Part shown: in pieces, positions 9,427 through 17,769 of the stretch
Position numbering within the stretch: position 1 is the first letter of the stretch
How the letters are laid out: each line of letters begins with the position of its first letter
Assembly (NCBI GenBank): GCA_018815245.1
Contig: JAHIXK010000013.1
Coordinates: forward strand, 62,001 to 126,000
Length of the DNA stretch: 64,000 bases
From: Gammaproteobacteria bacterium
GTDB lineage: Bacteria; Pseudomonadota; Gammaproteobacteria; Burkholderiales; Burkholderiaceae_B
Direction: 5' to 3'
Translations under genes and position numbers: made by a program
Notes under the pieces: model-generated
Databases searched by the model: none
Told to the model about the DNA's origin: nothing
What the model saw: the letters and a program-made list of their open reading frames with translations, nothing else

Positions 9427-9454
9427 AATTCGATATTAATGGAAATATCGAATT
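9427..9454 (-). promoter_or_regulatory. ArsR operator/promoter
   Basis: AATTCGATATT, six-base spacer, AATATCGAATT: perfect 11-bp arms. It lies directly against the arsR start codon on the minus strand. A candidate -10 (ATTAAT) falls in its centre, with TTTACC 18 bp upstream as a -35. Binding of ArsR would block the promoter. Confidence 0.8.
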
Positions 9455-9481
9455 GATGGGTAAATTTTTACATCGCGTGGG

Positions 9482-10618
9482 CTACTTTCTTCGTGGTGTA
9501 GCCAGTTGTGAATGAGCAGCCAGCCAGTCTGCTACCTTTTCCCACACATGTTCGCGGGCTTGGCTACCCAAAATAACACCCATGTGCCCGCCGGGGGCGA
9601 TCAGGAAGGATTTGTCTTTGGAGGCCACCATGGACAGGCTTTTCCTGGCCATGCTGGGCGGTACCAAGTGGTCGGTTTCCCCGGCGAACACCAGCATGTT
9701 GGCGGTGATATTGCTCAGTTCGGAAACTTTGTTACCCATTCTGACTTTGCCATTGGCCAGTTTGTTGTCCACAGCAAAGCGGATCATGAAGTCGCGAACC
9801 ACGCCGCCCGGGTACAGCATCATGTTGTTCAGGTAATCGGCTGTGGTGGTGTGTTGTTCTACAAAATCGCGGTCGTTCAGGCGGGTCAGCAGGTCCCAGT
9901 ATGTGGTGATGCTGGCCACAGGCGCGGTCAATTTGAAGCCGAGGCTGACCATCCAGCCGGGTGGACTGAACAGGGTGGGGTTGATCCGGTCCAGGCGGAA
10001 TTCGCTGTACTTGCGAATGAAGCCGGCTGTTATGTTCAGTGTGTTGGACGCAAAAGACATGATGTTTTTGCCGTCGCGCAGGTCGATCGGGCTGGCCACG
10101 GTCACCAGGTTGCGAATGTGTTTGTCATGCCCGTAGCCGGAGTAAAGCAGGCACAACAAGCCGCCCATGCACCAGCCAAACAGGGAGATGTCTTTGGATT
10201 GGCTGTGTTTGCGAACTGCTTGAAGGGCCTGGCCCATCATGGTGTGGCTGTAGTCAAAAAGCCCAAGATGGCTGTCTTTGCGTTCGGGCTTGCCCCAGTC
10301 AACCACATACACCCGATAGCCCGATTCAACCATGGCTTTCACCAGGCTGCGGTTGGGCATCAGGTCGAATGTTTCGGTAGTGACTCCCAGCGGGGGCACC
10401 AACACCAAAGGCACTGCATGTTGCGGTGTGGCATCGGGTGCGGGGCTGGAAGGCGCGTAGTAGCGCACCCGCATGGGCAGGTGCTCGGCGATTATTTCAT
10501 ATTCGGTTTTGCCCGACTGAATCAGGATTTCCTTGCGAAAAAACCAGTCCGCCGCATTGGTTGCCGTGTTCACGGCCAATTCATTGAGTTTCAAGGCGGT
10601 TCTGAGTAGTTTCTTCAC
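9482..10618 (-). CDS. PHA synthase-like alpha/beta hydrolase (PhaC class III-like)
   Basis: 378 residues from a GTG start. The polymerase-type lipase box is GWCMGG with cysteine as nucleophile, followed by an Asp in FAGETDHLVPP and a His in APGGHMGVI, the Cys-Asp-His triad of PHA synthases. YRVYVVDWGKPE also matches PhaC. The length fits class III PhaC (~355), which normally needs a PhaE partner; none is nearby. It could be a short stand-alone polymerase or a related acyl-transferring enzyme. It lies downstream of, and on the same strand as, a PaaX-like regulator. Confidence 0.82.
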   Translation of the reverse strand: MKKLLRTALKLNELAVNTATNAADWFFRKEILIQSGKTEYEIIAEHLPMRVRYYAPSSPAPDATPQHAVPLVLVPPLGVTTETFDLMPNRSLVKAMVESGYRVYVVDWGKPERKDSHLGLFDYSHTMMGQALQAVRKHSQSKDISLFGWCMGGLLCLLYSGYGHDKHIRNLVTVASPIDLRDGKNIMSFASNTLNITAGFIRKYSEFRLDRINPTLFSPPGWMVSLGFKLTAPVASITTYWDLLTRLNDRDFVEQHTTTADYLNNMMLYPGGVVRDFMIRFAVDNKLANGKVRMGNKVSELSNITANMLVFAGETDHLVPPSMARKSLSMVASKDKSFLIAPGGHMGVILGSQAREHVWEKVADWLAAHSQLATPRRK

Positions 10619-10698
10619 GGGTGCTGCAGCGCAATGTTAGGGCGGACGAAGTTTATACGCAGCAATGGGCGTTTCGGATGAGGGTTTACTCTAAATAG

Positions 10699-11490
10699 TC
10701 AGCCCTCCATGCTTGCCCACATGCCATTCCAGATCCGCATGCCCGCCTGGTCCACTTCATCGACTGCGCTCAAGAACCGTTCCCGCGCTTGCACATTGAT
10801 CCATTCGGCTGGCAGGAAGGGATCGTACACCACGTGCTTGATCGCCGTGCCGCCCAGCAAAAATGATTCCCGTGCGGCCACTTCCGGTTCCAGTGAATTA
10901 AAACGATCCAGCCAGGTGCGCATCTTTTTCTCAAGCAGTGCGTAGTTGCCCTCCAGTTCGCGCGGGTTCCACAGTGTGGCGATTCGGTGCGTTGTTTCTG
11001 CATCAAATCCGCGAGCTTCGAACACTGGTGCTTCTTTTTCAAGGCCAAGTTTGTAGAGCCTTGCGCGCACTGTTTCCAGCGTGTCTTCAATGTTGTTGGG
11101 GCGAATGAACAGGTGTTCATTCAGGGGTTGAAAGCCCAGCATCAGCAGGGCACGGGCGCGGGCGCGTTGTTGTTTGGCTTCATTGCGTGAAAGTTTTTCT
11201 GCCTGAACCACAATGTAGCTGTCGTCCCATGGCCGAACGCGGGTGCTGCGGGTGCGCCAGGCGGCCACGTCATCGGCCAGTGTGTGGGCGTCGTCGGTCA
11301 ATTGGTACAGGGCGCGGCCTGCCGATTCTATCAGCCCTTCCGATGACAGGCGCACCAGCGCAACACGGGTGTTGTTCACGCTGATGTCGAAAATGCTGCA
11401 GGCGGCAATGGCCTGTTTGGCAGAAAGGGGGCGACCTTTGGATGCAAGCAGCAGGTCGAGAATCAGGCTTTTGGCGGTGGGTTTGCGCAC
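10699..11490 (-). CDS. PaaX-like transcriptional regulator
   Basis: 263 residues from a GTG start. The N-terminal winged helix (residues ~5-70, LILDLLLASKGRPLSAKQAI and SVNNTRVALVRLSSEGLI) is followed by the PaaX-like central region (RPWDDSYIVVQ, LGFQPLNEHLFIRPNN) and an all-helical C-terminus. PaaX senses phenylacetyl-CoA in E. coli; the ligand here is unknown but is probably an acyl-CoA, given the PhaC-like gene downstream and the AcuI-like gene divergently upstream. Confidence 0.8.
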   Translation of the reverse strand: MRKPTAKSLILDLLLASKGRPLSAKQAIAACSIFDISVNNTRVALVRLSSEGLIESAGRALYQLTDDAHTLADDVAAWRTRSTRVRPWDDSYIVVQAEKLSRNEAKQQRARARALLMLGFQPLNEHLFIRPNNIEDTLETVRARLYKLGLEKEAPVFEARGFDAETTHRIATLWNPRELEGNYALLEKKMRTWLDRFNSLEPEVAARESFLLGGTAIKHVVYDPFLPAEWINVQARERFLSAVDEVDQAGMRIWNGMWASMEG

Positions 11491-11601
11491 GGTATGGTTG
11501 TTCTTCTAAGGCAAAGCTGAAGTGTATGCAAGCCAGGCCTTGTGCGCAAATTTGATCACTGGTTTGTGCGATGATTGGCTCACCCAGAATAAGGAGACAA
11601 A

Positions 11602-12612
11602 ATGATCAGGGCGTGGATTTCCCGGGCCGCAGACCAAGCGCAGGCCGAGCTGGAAACTTTGGATGAATCTGAGTTCGCCGGGCAAGACGTGGTGTTGAAG
11701 CTGCACTACAGCTCCTTGAACTACAAGGATGCCTTGGCGCTAACCCACACGGCGCCTATTGCGCGCAAGTACCCCATGGTGCACGGCATTGATGCGGTGG
11801 GCGAGGTGATTGAGTCGAACGCAAGCCAGTGGCCGGTGGGCACGGTGTGCCAAGTCAATGACTGGGGGCTGGGCGAAACCCATTGGGGCGGCCTGGCCGA
11901 GCGGGCCAGTGTGCCTGCGCAATGGATTTCCCCCATACCCGCAGGGCGAAGTGCCCGCTGGGCTGCCGCCTTGGGCACAGCTGGCTACACCGCTGCCTTG
12001 TGTGTAATGGCTTTGCAAGATCACCCGGTGAAGCCGGGCGATGGCCCTGTGCTGGTAACAGGTGTTAGCGGGGGCGTGGGCACAGTGGCTTGCCTGCTGT
12101 TGCAGCACTTGGGTTACGAGGTGGTGGGGTTGACGGGGTCGATTGATGCGATGGGTGACCCTGTGTCGGAATCGGCGGCCAAACATTTCGAGCGCTTGCA
12201 GTTGGGGTCAACCCACCTGATTCACCGTGAATCCATGTCGCGCTCCGGCAAGCCCTTGCAGAAAGAACAATTCGCAGCGGTGGTGGACAGCGTGGGCAGC
12301 CACACCCTGGTGAATGCATGCGCACAAACCCGCTACGGCGGCGTGGTGGCGGCCTGCGGTTTGGCGCAGGGCATGGATTTCGAGGGCAGCGTGGCGCCCT
12401 TTATTTTGCGCGGAATTACTTTGCGCGGAATTAACTGTGTGTACAGAACGCATGCCGAGCGCGACCGCGCCTGGGGTTTGCTGGCCAATGTGCTGGGTGA
12501 ATATGACCTGGATTTCATGATCAAGGAAGTGCGGCTGGCGCAGGCGCTGGACAGTGCCCGCCTGGTGTTGGCCAATCAACTGCAGGGCCGTGTGGTGGTG
12601 AACTGTGCCTGA
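11602..12612 (+). CDS. acuI: Acrylyl-CoA reductase-like MDR oxidoreductase (AcuI/YhdH family)
   Basis: 336 residues. The zinc-less MDR fold has the YhdH/AcuI start (LHYSSLNYKDALALT), a PMVHGIDAVGEV segment, the NADPH-binding VTGVSGGVGTVACLLLQHLGYEVVGLTG with Rossmann glycines, and the C-terminal VVNCA. AcuI reduces acryloyl-CoA to propionyl-CoA with NADPH. AAGGAGA precedes the ATG. The downstream EamA gene overlaps its end by 8 bp. Confidence 0.88.
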   Translation: MIRAWISRAADQAQAELETLDESEFAGQDVVLKLHYSSLNYKDALALTHTAPIARKYPMVHGIDAVGEVIESNASQWPVGTVCQVNDWGLGETHWGGLAERASVPAQWISPIPAGRSARWAAALGTAGYTAALCVMALQDHPVKPGDGPVLVTGVSGGVGTVACLLLQHLGYEVVGLTGSIDAMGDPVSESAAKHFERLQLGSTHLIHRESMSRSGKPLQKEQFAAVVDSVGSHTLVNACAQTRYGGVVAACGLAQGMDFEGSVAPFILRGITLRGINCVYRTHAERDRAWGLLANVLGEYDLDFMIKEVRLAQALDSARLVLANQLQGRVVVNCA

Positions 12613-13510
12613 AAGCCGTTTAAGTTACCTGCCCTACCTTGCCCTGGTTTTAAATGCTTTTGTGTGGGGTGTGTCCTGGTGGCCCCTGCGTGAATTGCAG
12701 GGCGAAGGCTTGCACCCGTTGTGGTCTTCTGCGGTCACTTACCTGCTGGGCGCGGTGGTGATGTTGTGCGCCATGCCCAAAGTGTTGGCGGAGTTTGTTC
12801 AGCACAAACCCCTGTGGTTATTGGCCTTGGCGGCGGGCACCACCATGGTGGGGTTTAACTGGGGTGTGTCGATCGGCGAAGTAATCCGGGTGGTGTTGTT
12901 GTTTTACCTGATGCCGATTTGGGCTGTGTTGCTGGCCCGTGTGGTGCTGCATGAACGAATTTCGCTGAAGGCCATGTTGCGCGTGGCCCTTGCATTTGGC
13001 GGCGCGGTGCTGGTGCTGAGCCCCAACGGTGCTTTGGGTTATCCGGTGCCTTCGAACATGGCGGAATGGTTGGGTTTGATGGGCGGCGCTGCATTTGCGC
13101 TAAACAACATCATGCTTCGCCACCAGGCGCGGCGCACTTCACAGGCCCGCTTGTTTTCGATGTTTGTGGGGGGCATGGTGGCACCGGCAGTGGTTGCAAC
13201 TGTATTGGCTGTGCTGCTGGGGCCTGGCAATTCAGTGGTGCAATGGCCTTTGGTGCCCGGCGCTTATGGTGCGCTGGTGTTGTTGGGTTTTGCAGCCAGT
13301 TTGCTGGTGGCCAATTATGGTTTGCAATATGGCGCATCGCGTTTGCCGGCGAATATTACTGCGGTGGTCATGTTGTCCGAGGTGGTGTTTGCCACCTTGT
13401 CGGCGATTGTGTTGACCCAGGAGGTGCTGACACTGCAAGTGGGCATCGGTGGCGCAATGATTTTGGTGGCTGCCGCGCTAAGTGCGCTGGATGGCAGTGA
13501 TGCGCATTGA
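12605..13510 (+). CDS. EamA/DMT-family permease
   Basis: 301 residues from a GTG start that overlaps the preceding gene by 8 bp, implying coupling. Ten hydrophobic helices form two EamA repeats (residues ~10-140 and ~150-290); the second contains EVVFATLSAIVLTQE, the typical repeat end. It is a small-molecule exporter of the drug/metabolite superfamily with unknown substrate. Confidence 0.88.
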   Translation: MPESRLSYLPYLALVLNAFVWGVSWWPLRELQGEGLHPLWSSAVTYLLGAVVMLCAMPKVLAEFVQHKPLWLLALAAGTTMVGFNWGVSIGEVIRVVLLFYLMPIWAVLLARVVLHERISLKAMLRVALAFGGAVLVLSPNGALGYPVPSNMAEWLGLMGGAAFALNNIMLRHQARRTSQARLFSMFVGGMVAPAVVATVLAVLLGPGNSVVQWPLVPGAYGALVLLGFAASLLVANYGLQYGASRLPANITAVVMLSEVVFATLSAIVLTQEVLTLQVGIGGAMILVAAALSALDGSDAH

Positions 13511-13522
13511 TCGGGAGTAAAG

Positions 13523-14281
13523 ATGAACCATTTGTTGAAAGTGGCCCTGGCCACGGCGGCCTCTACACTTCGTGGCTGGCAGGGCATGAAGAGCGAACCC
13601 GCTGCGGTTCAGCCCGAAAAGAACCTGAAGCTGTATGAATTTGAAGCCTGTCCGTATTGCCGCCTGGTGCGCGAGGCACTGACCGAGCTTGCGCTGGACG
13701 CGGACATTTACCCCTGCCCGAAAGGTGGTGAGCGTTTTCGGCCAGAAGTTCTTGAACTGGGTGGCAAGGCCCAGTTTCCGTTTTTGGTGGATGAAAACAC
13801 GGGTGTGACAATGTACGAGTCTGCCGACATTATCGGTTACCTGTACACAACCTATGCCAAACGCCCGGTGCCCTTGTGCGTGAAGGTTGCCCTGCCGCAA
13901 ACATTGTCAAGCCTGGCCAACAGCGCCTTGGGTTTTGGGGCGGGCACGAAGGTGCGCAAGTCGAAAAAGCCTGAACAAATGCTGACGCTGTACAGTTTCG
14001 AGGCATCGCCTTTTTGCCGGCCAGTTCGCGATGTGTTGTGTGAGCTGGAAATTCCCTACCACCTTGTGAACCTGGGCAAGGAACAGTGGGCTGATATGGG
14101 CTTAAATGGTGTGCATGCTGCCGTGGGCGAGTACAACCCGGTGAAGGGTGGCAAACGCGAACAATTCATGGCGAAAACCAACAAGATGATGGTGCCCTAT
14201 CTGGAAGATCCGAACACGGGCAAAGCCATGTTCGAATCCAGAGCTATCGTGGCGTATTTGTTGGAAACCTACGGTGGGTGA
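13523..14281 (+). CDS. Protein with two tandem GST_N/glutaredoxin-like domains
   Basis: 252 residues with two similar thioredoxin-fold modules. The first (residues ~33-115) has FEACPYCRLVREAL and ends TMYESADIIGYLYTTY. The second (~152-252) has FEASPFCRPVRDVLCEL and ends AMFESRAIVAYLLETY. The active CPYC pair is kept in module 1, while module 2 keeps only the second cysteine (SPFC). No GST C-terminal helical domain is present. The N-terminal ~20 residues are mildly amphipathic. It is probably a membrane-associated thiol/glutathione-dependent redox protein; the substrate is unknown. It starts 12 bp after the EamA gene. Confidence 0.85.
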   Translation: MNHLLKVALATAASTLRGWQGMKSEPAAVQPEKNLKLYEFEACPYCRLVREALTELALDADIYPCPKGGERFRPEVLELGGKAQFPFLVDENTGVTMYESADIIGYLYTTYAKRPVPLCVKVALPQTLSSLANSALGFGAGTKVRKSKKPEQMLTLYSFEASPFCRPVRDVLCELEIPYHLVNLGKEQWADMGLNGVHAAVGEYNPVKGGKREQFMAKTNKMMVPYLEDPNTGKAMFESRAIVAYLLETYGG

Positions 14282-14284
14282 TGC

Positions 14285-15352
14285 TTATTTCGGGATAAAG
14301 AACATCACGGTTTCCGTCCAGCCCTCGGTGTAGTGGCGCAAATACACCTTGTAATCGCCACGCACGCCCAAGATGATTTCTGGCACCTGCCAGAAATGTG
14401 CCGGGTCGTGATACACCGCCACAGCCAGCTTTGGGTGGTCTTCCTGAATGTGCCACTTCATGCCTTCCAGGGCCTTGGGCTCGGCGCCTTCAAGATCCAG
14501 CTTGATGAAGCTGACAGATTCGGTGACACGATTGTCCAGCGAGTCCACATCAATTTTCACACTGCCCGTTTCTGAAATTCTGCAGGCCGAACCTGCGCTT
14601 GCGTCGAAAGACAGCGTTTGTTTTTCGTTGAACAAACCCACTGGGTGAAATTCAATGTTGCGGTGGGTGGCCAGTTTTTCTTTCGCAGTGCCCAATGTTT
14701 TTTCGGTTGGTTCGAAAAAGTGCACGCCACCGTAGACTGGGCAGCGTTTGATGAATTCTGCCGTGGTGTAACCGTCAAAACCGCCACCGTCTACAAACAC
14801 TTCGCCGGGCGCGAATTTCACGAAGGGCTCGAAGTATTGCTGGTCGGCCGTGTAGTCGAAAAACCGCATGGCACGCAGGTTTGCGTTCAAGCGAAATTCC
14901 ATCACGCGGTTGAACACTTCTCGCGATTCCTGATCGGCAAACAGTTCACGCACCCATTCAAATTTCTCGGGATGCGCGGCGTATTCTTTCTGCGTGTCCG
15001 CCAAGGCTTGTACCTGCGGCAACTGGTAGTGGCTGGCATCGGCCACTGCAAAGTAATCCATCGATGCCACGCCATTTAAGCGCAGCAATTTGTTCAGGGC
15101 TGTTTTGGGGCGCGCCTGCGTCACGGTTGAAATAACCATGCTGCCCGCGGGCACGTCGCCCAACTGCACCACGGGTTTGCCGCGGTATTCGGTGGCGGTG
15201 GTGTACTCGTCAATAAATCCATCCAGGTTCACTTTGCTGGCCACAGCATCCGCAAATTCATTGATGCCCAGCACATAGCGTTTCTGGGTGGTGTTGCCAA
15301 AGAATTCCGCGTGGAAGGCTGCGGCGTGGGCTTTCAGGCTGAGTTGTTTCAT
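14285..15352 (-). CDS. FkbM-family methyltransferase
   Basis: 355 residues. The N-terminal ~150 residues are unassigned. The C-terminal SAM-dependent domain has motif I FVDGGGFDGYTTAEF, HFFEPTEKTL, DSLDN, and the FkbM hallmark FIKLDLEGAEPKALEGM. Such enzymes O-methylate sugars or polyketides, often in surface polysaccharides. No glycosyltransferase cluster is adjacent, so the substrate is open. It is convergent with the GST_N gene, with 3 bp between stops. Confidence 0.85.
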   Translation of the reverse strand: MKQLSLKAHAAAFHAEFFGNTTQKRYVLGINEFADAVASKVNLDGFIDEYTTATEYRGKPVVQLGDVPAGSMVISTVTQARPKTALNKLLRLNGVASMDYFAVADASHYQLPQVQALADTQKEYAAHPEKFEWVRELFADQESREVFNRVMEFRLNANLRAMRFFDYTADQQYFEPFVKFAPGEVFVDGGGFDGYTTAEFIKRCPVYGGVHFFEPTEKTLGTAKEKLATHRNIEFHPVGLFNEKQTLSFDASAGSACRISETGSVKIDVDSLDNRVTESVSFIKLDLEGAEPKALEGMKWHIQEDHPKLAVAVYHDPAHFWQVPEIILGVRGDYKVYLRHYTEGWTETVMFFIPK

Positions 15353-15501
15353 GGTGGTACGGGCAGGGTGACGATGAATTTAGTCTACTGCCGGGTTTGC
15401 TGGGGCAAGGGTTCGAAAAGCGAGGGAAAACAGGTGCTTATCCACTGGATAGCCTGCTTTTACCCCCCTCGAATATGGGATGGGTCGGTGTGCACAGGCA
15501 A

Positions 15502-15524
15502 GTTGAACAGGGCATTTGTTCAAC
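15502..15524 (+). promoter_or_regulatory. Inverted repeat upstream of the haem peroxidase
   Basis: GTTGAACA, seven bases, TGTTCAAC: perfect 8-bp arms about 70 bp before the peroxidase start, in the intergenic region shared with the divergent FkbM gene. The size and spacing fit a dimeric regulator site. The regulator is not identified. Confidence 0.5.
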
Positions 15525-15593
15525 AGAGCTGCTAACTTTTTCAGGCTGTCCTGTCTGTTCCCAACATCCTTATAAAATCAGGAGGAATTTCCC

Positions 15594-17084
15594 ATGTCCC
15601 ATCACGGCAATGTGTATCGTTCTGGCGATGCACCCCCCACGTCCACGTTTTACGACCAAGGCAAGTTTGGTCGCCTGTTCCCGAACCTGCCCGCTTTTTC
15701 TTCCGACAGCCCCGCTTTGCGTGCGGCATTGTTGAAGATTGGTGAACGCAACGGTTTGATGGACGCGCAAGATGATTTAACCCAGGCCCCGCAAAACCTG
15801 ATTCTTCAGCAAGCCTTGCTGGCGAACAACGAGGACAATCCCGATTTGACGGCGGGCATGACGTTTCTGGGGCAGTTTCTGGACCACGACATGACGCTGG
15901 ACATTACCTCCAGCCTGGAGCAGCAGGTTGACCCGGAAATGATCCAGAATTTCCGCATTCCAACATTTGGTTTGGACAGCGTGTACGGCCTGGGCCCCGC
16001 AGGTTCGCCACATCTGTTTGACCAGACAGTGGACCATGGTTTGACTATCTTGTTGGTGGAGAAAAACCCTGGTGCGGAAAATTTGTCCCGCGATGGTTCC
16101 ATGAAGTTTGATTTGCCCCGCAACAGCCAGGGGACCCCGCTGATTGGCGATCCGCGCAACGATGAAAACCTGGTGCTGTCGCAATTGCAGGTGGCCTTTC
16201 TGAAGTTTCACAATTCGATTGTGACGCACCTGAAAACCCAACTGGGTTTGAGTAACCCGGCCGAAGTTTTTCTGGAGGCGCAGCGGCTGACACGCTGGCA
16301 CTACCAGTGGATCATTCTCAATGAATTTTTGCCCAAAACAATTGGCAAGAATTTGGTGAAAGATATTTTGACCAAAGGCCGCAAGTTCTACAAATGGCGC
16401 AATGCACCTTACATCCCCGTTGAGTTTTCAGTGGCCGCTTACCGGTTTGGACATTCGCAGGTGCGCCCCAGCTACCGCGTGAACTTTGGCAAGGGCACTG
16501 ATCCGGATCTGTTTGCTCTGTTCTTTAATGACAACCTGGCAGTGAACCCGGTCAGCATCGACATGCGCGGCGGCACCCGCGAGCCAAACCGCTTTATCGA
16601 TTGGCAAACTTTTTTTGATTTTGGCGATAACAAAGCGCGACAGAACAAGCGCATTGATACCCGAATTTCATCGGTGATGTTCGACCTGCCAGGCTTGCCA
16701 CCAGGCGGACCGCAATCGCTGGCACAGTTGAATTTGTTGCGCCACCTTACTTTCAAAGTGCCCTCTGGCCAGCGGGTTGCAGCGGCCATGGGCATTGAAG
16801 CTTTGCCCGAAGAAGACTTGGCCGAGTTGAAGCCCTACAACCTGCACAACCGCACACCGCTTTGGTACTACTGCCTGAAGGAAGCAGATGTGACAGCGGA
16901 CGGCAAACGCCTGGGGCCCGTTGGCGGGCGTATTGTGGGCGAGGTCATGATTGGTTTGTTGCAAGGTGACAAAACTTCCTACCTGTCGCAAGACCCCGAC
17001 TGGACTCCCACCTTGGGCAAGAAACTGGGACAGTTCACGATGGTGGATTTGTTGACGGTGGCTGGGGTGGTAACGGAACTGTAA
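15594..17084 (+). CDS. Animal-type haem peroxidase (peroxidase-cyclooxygenase superfamily)
   Basis: 496 residues. The distal haem region is FLGQFLDHDMTLD (residues ~87-99, distal His and catalytic Asp-type pair), followed by GDPRNDEN and a proximal-side AAYRFGHSQVRPSYR. These are the key motifs of myeloperoxidase/peroxinectin relatives (PF03098). No classical signal peptide is seen, although bacterial members are often exported by type I systems. AGGAGG lies 7 bp before the ATG. The likely role is H2O2-dependent halide or phenolic oxidation. Single gene. Confidence 0.92.
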   Translation: MSHHGNVYRSGDAPPTSTFYDQGKFGRLFPNLPAFSSDSPALRAALLKIGERNGLMDAQDDLTQAPQNLILQQALLANNEDNPDLTAGMTFLGQFLDHDMTLDITSSLEQQVDPEMIQNFRIPTFGLDSVYGLGPAGSPHLFDQTVDHGLTILLVEKNPGAENLSRDGSMKFDLPRNSQGTPLIGDPRNDENLVLSQLQVAFLKFHNSIVTHLKTQLGLSNPAEVFLEAQRLTRWHYQWIILNEFLPKTIGKNLVKDILTKGRKFYKWRNAPYIPVEFSVAAYRFGHSQVRPSYRVNFGKGTDPDLFALFFNDNLAVNPVSIDMRGGTREPNRFIDWQTFFDFGDNKARQNKRIDTRISSVMFDLPGLPPGGPQSLAQLNLLRHLTFKVPSGQRVAAAMGIEALPEEDLAELKPYNLHNRTPLWYYCLKEADVTADGKRLGPVGGRIVGEVMIGLLQGDKTSYLSQDPDWTPTLGKKLGQFTMVDLLTVAGVVTEL

Positions 17085-17769
17085 GCGTTCCATGTTCGTT
17101 TTGAATCGTCCCCTCGTTCTGGGTGGACGATTCATCCCCCAATGACGCATGTGGCTGAAAAACAAATTTCCTTGATTGATTGTCGCGCAAACTGGCTTCT
17201 ATTCCGGTGATTCCGTTTGAAGCGGAGGTGATTTTTCATCGGGTCGTATCACCTGGTGGGCAATGCGCTTGCATTTTACCAATCAGCAGTCTTTCAAGTC
17301 AGGACAAAGGGTTTGTTGATATGCCCCCAAACTCAACTGAATTGTGTGCAGGTTAATTCCCTGGCTGTGGAACTTTCGAATAAGTTTGCCCACAAGGGCG
17401 CATCGTCTATGATGGACGGAAAGCAATGCTGGAAGCAATGGGTCTGACCTGTTGGTCAGGCAGTCAAGAAAGTATTTGAAATGCAGCTTGAAAAAGTTTT
17501 TTTCTCTGTGCAATAAAATACTTTCTTCATAATAAGTTTTTGCCCTAATTCCGGTGTGCTTTTTTAATAAAAATTCGATCACGATCCATCGTCTTGTATA
17601 TTCCAATCGATAACTCTTTAGTGGATTAAGTCTGTGTTCGATTGTTTGCGCAATACAAATACACCTCGTCATGATACCTATTTTTCAAATTTTTCTGGCA
17701 AGGTGGGTGGTAATACCCATGAATCGCCCTGGGTTAGGTAGCCACCAGTTGGTTTAATTGCAGGTTTGA
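17085..17769. other. Gene-free stretch between the peroxidase and fatty-acid hydroxylase-like gene
   Basis: 685 bp with no convincing coding sequence on either strand. Just after the peroxidase stop a 9-bp perfect hairpin (GAATCGTCC at 17103-17111 with GGACGATTC at 17125-17133) may end transcription, though it has no T run. A 7-bp inverted repeat AGGTGAT/ATCACCT (17226-17254), a small CTGACC-TGTT-GGTCAG hairpin (17444-17459) and a long AT-rich inverted repeat (17466-17527) follow. The right half is much richer in A+T than the flanks. Confidence 0.6.
17466..17527. repeat. Long AT-rich inverted repeat
   Basis: AAGAAAGTATTT (17466-17477) is the exact reverse complement of AAATACTTTCTT (17516-17527). 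The 38-base interior also holds an A-run facing a T-run (GAAAAAGTTTTTTTC). The whole could fold into one long hairpin or be a mobile-element remnant. No gene boundary explains it. Confidence 0.55.

Noticed and set aside
9512-10609. 365-residue open frame on the plus strand
   Set aside because: It lies wholly antisense to the PHA-synthase-like gene, is unusually rich in His and Gln, and has no recognisable domain; typical of the complement of a coding gene.
17283-17672. 129-residue minus-strand frame in the gene-free stretch
   Set aside because: No ribosome site, no recognisable domain and very AT-rich; I could not support it as a gene, though a relic is possible.
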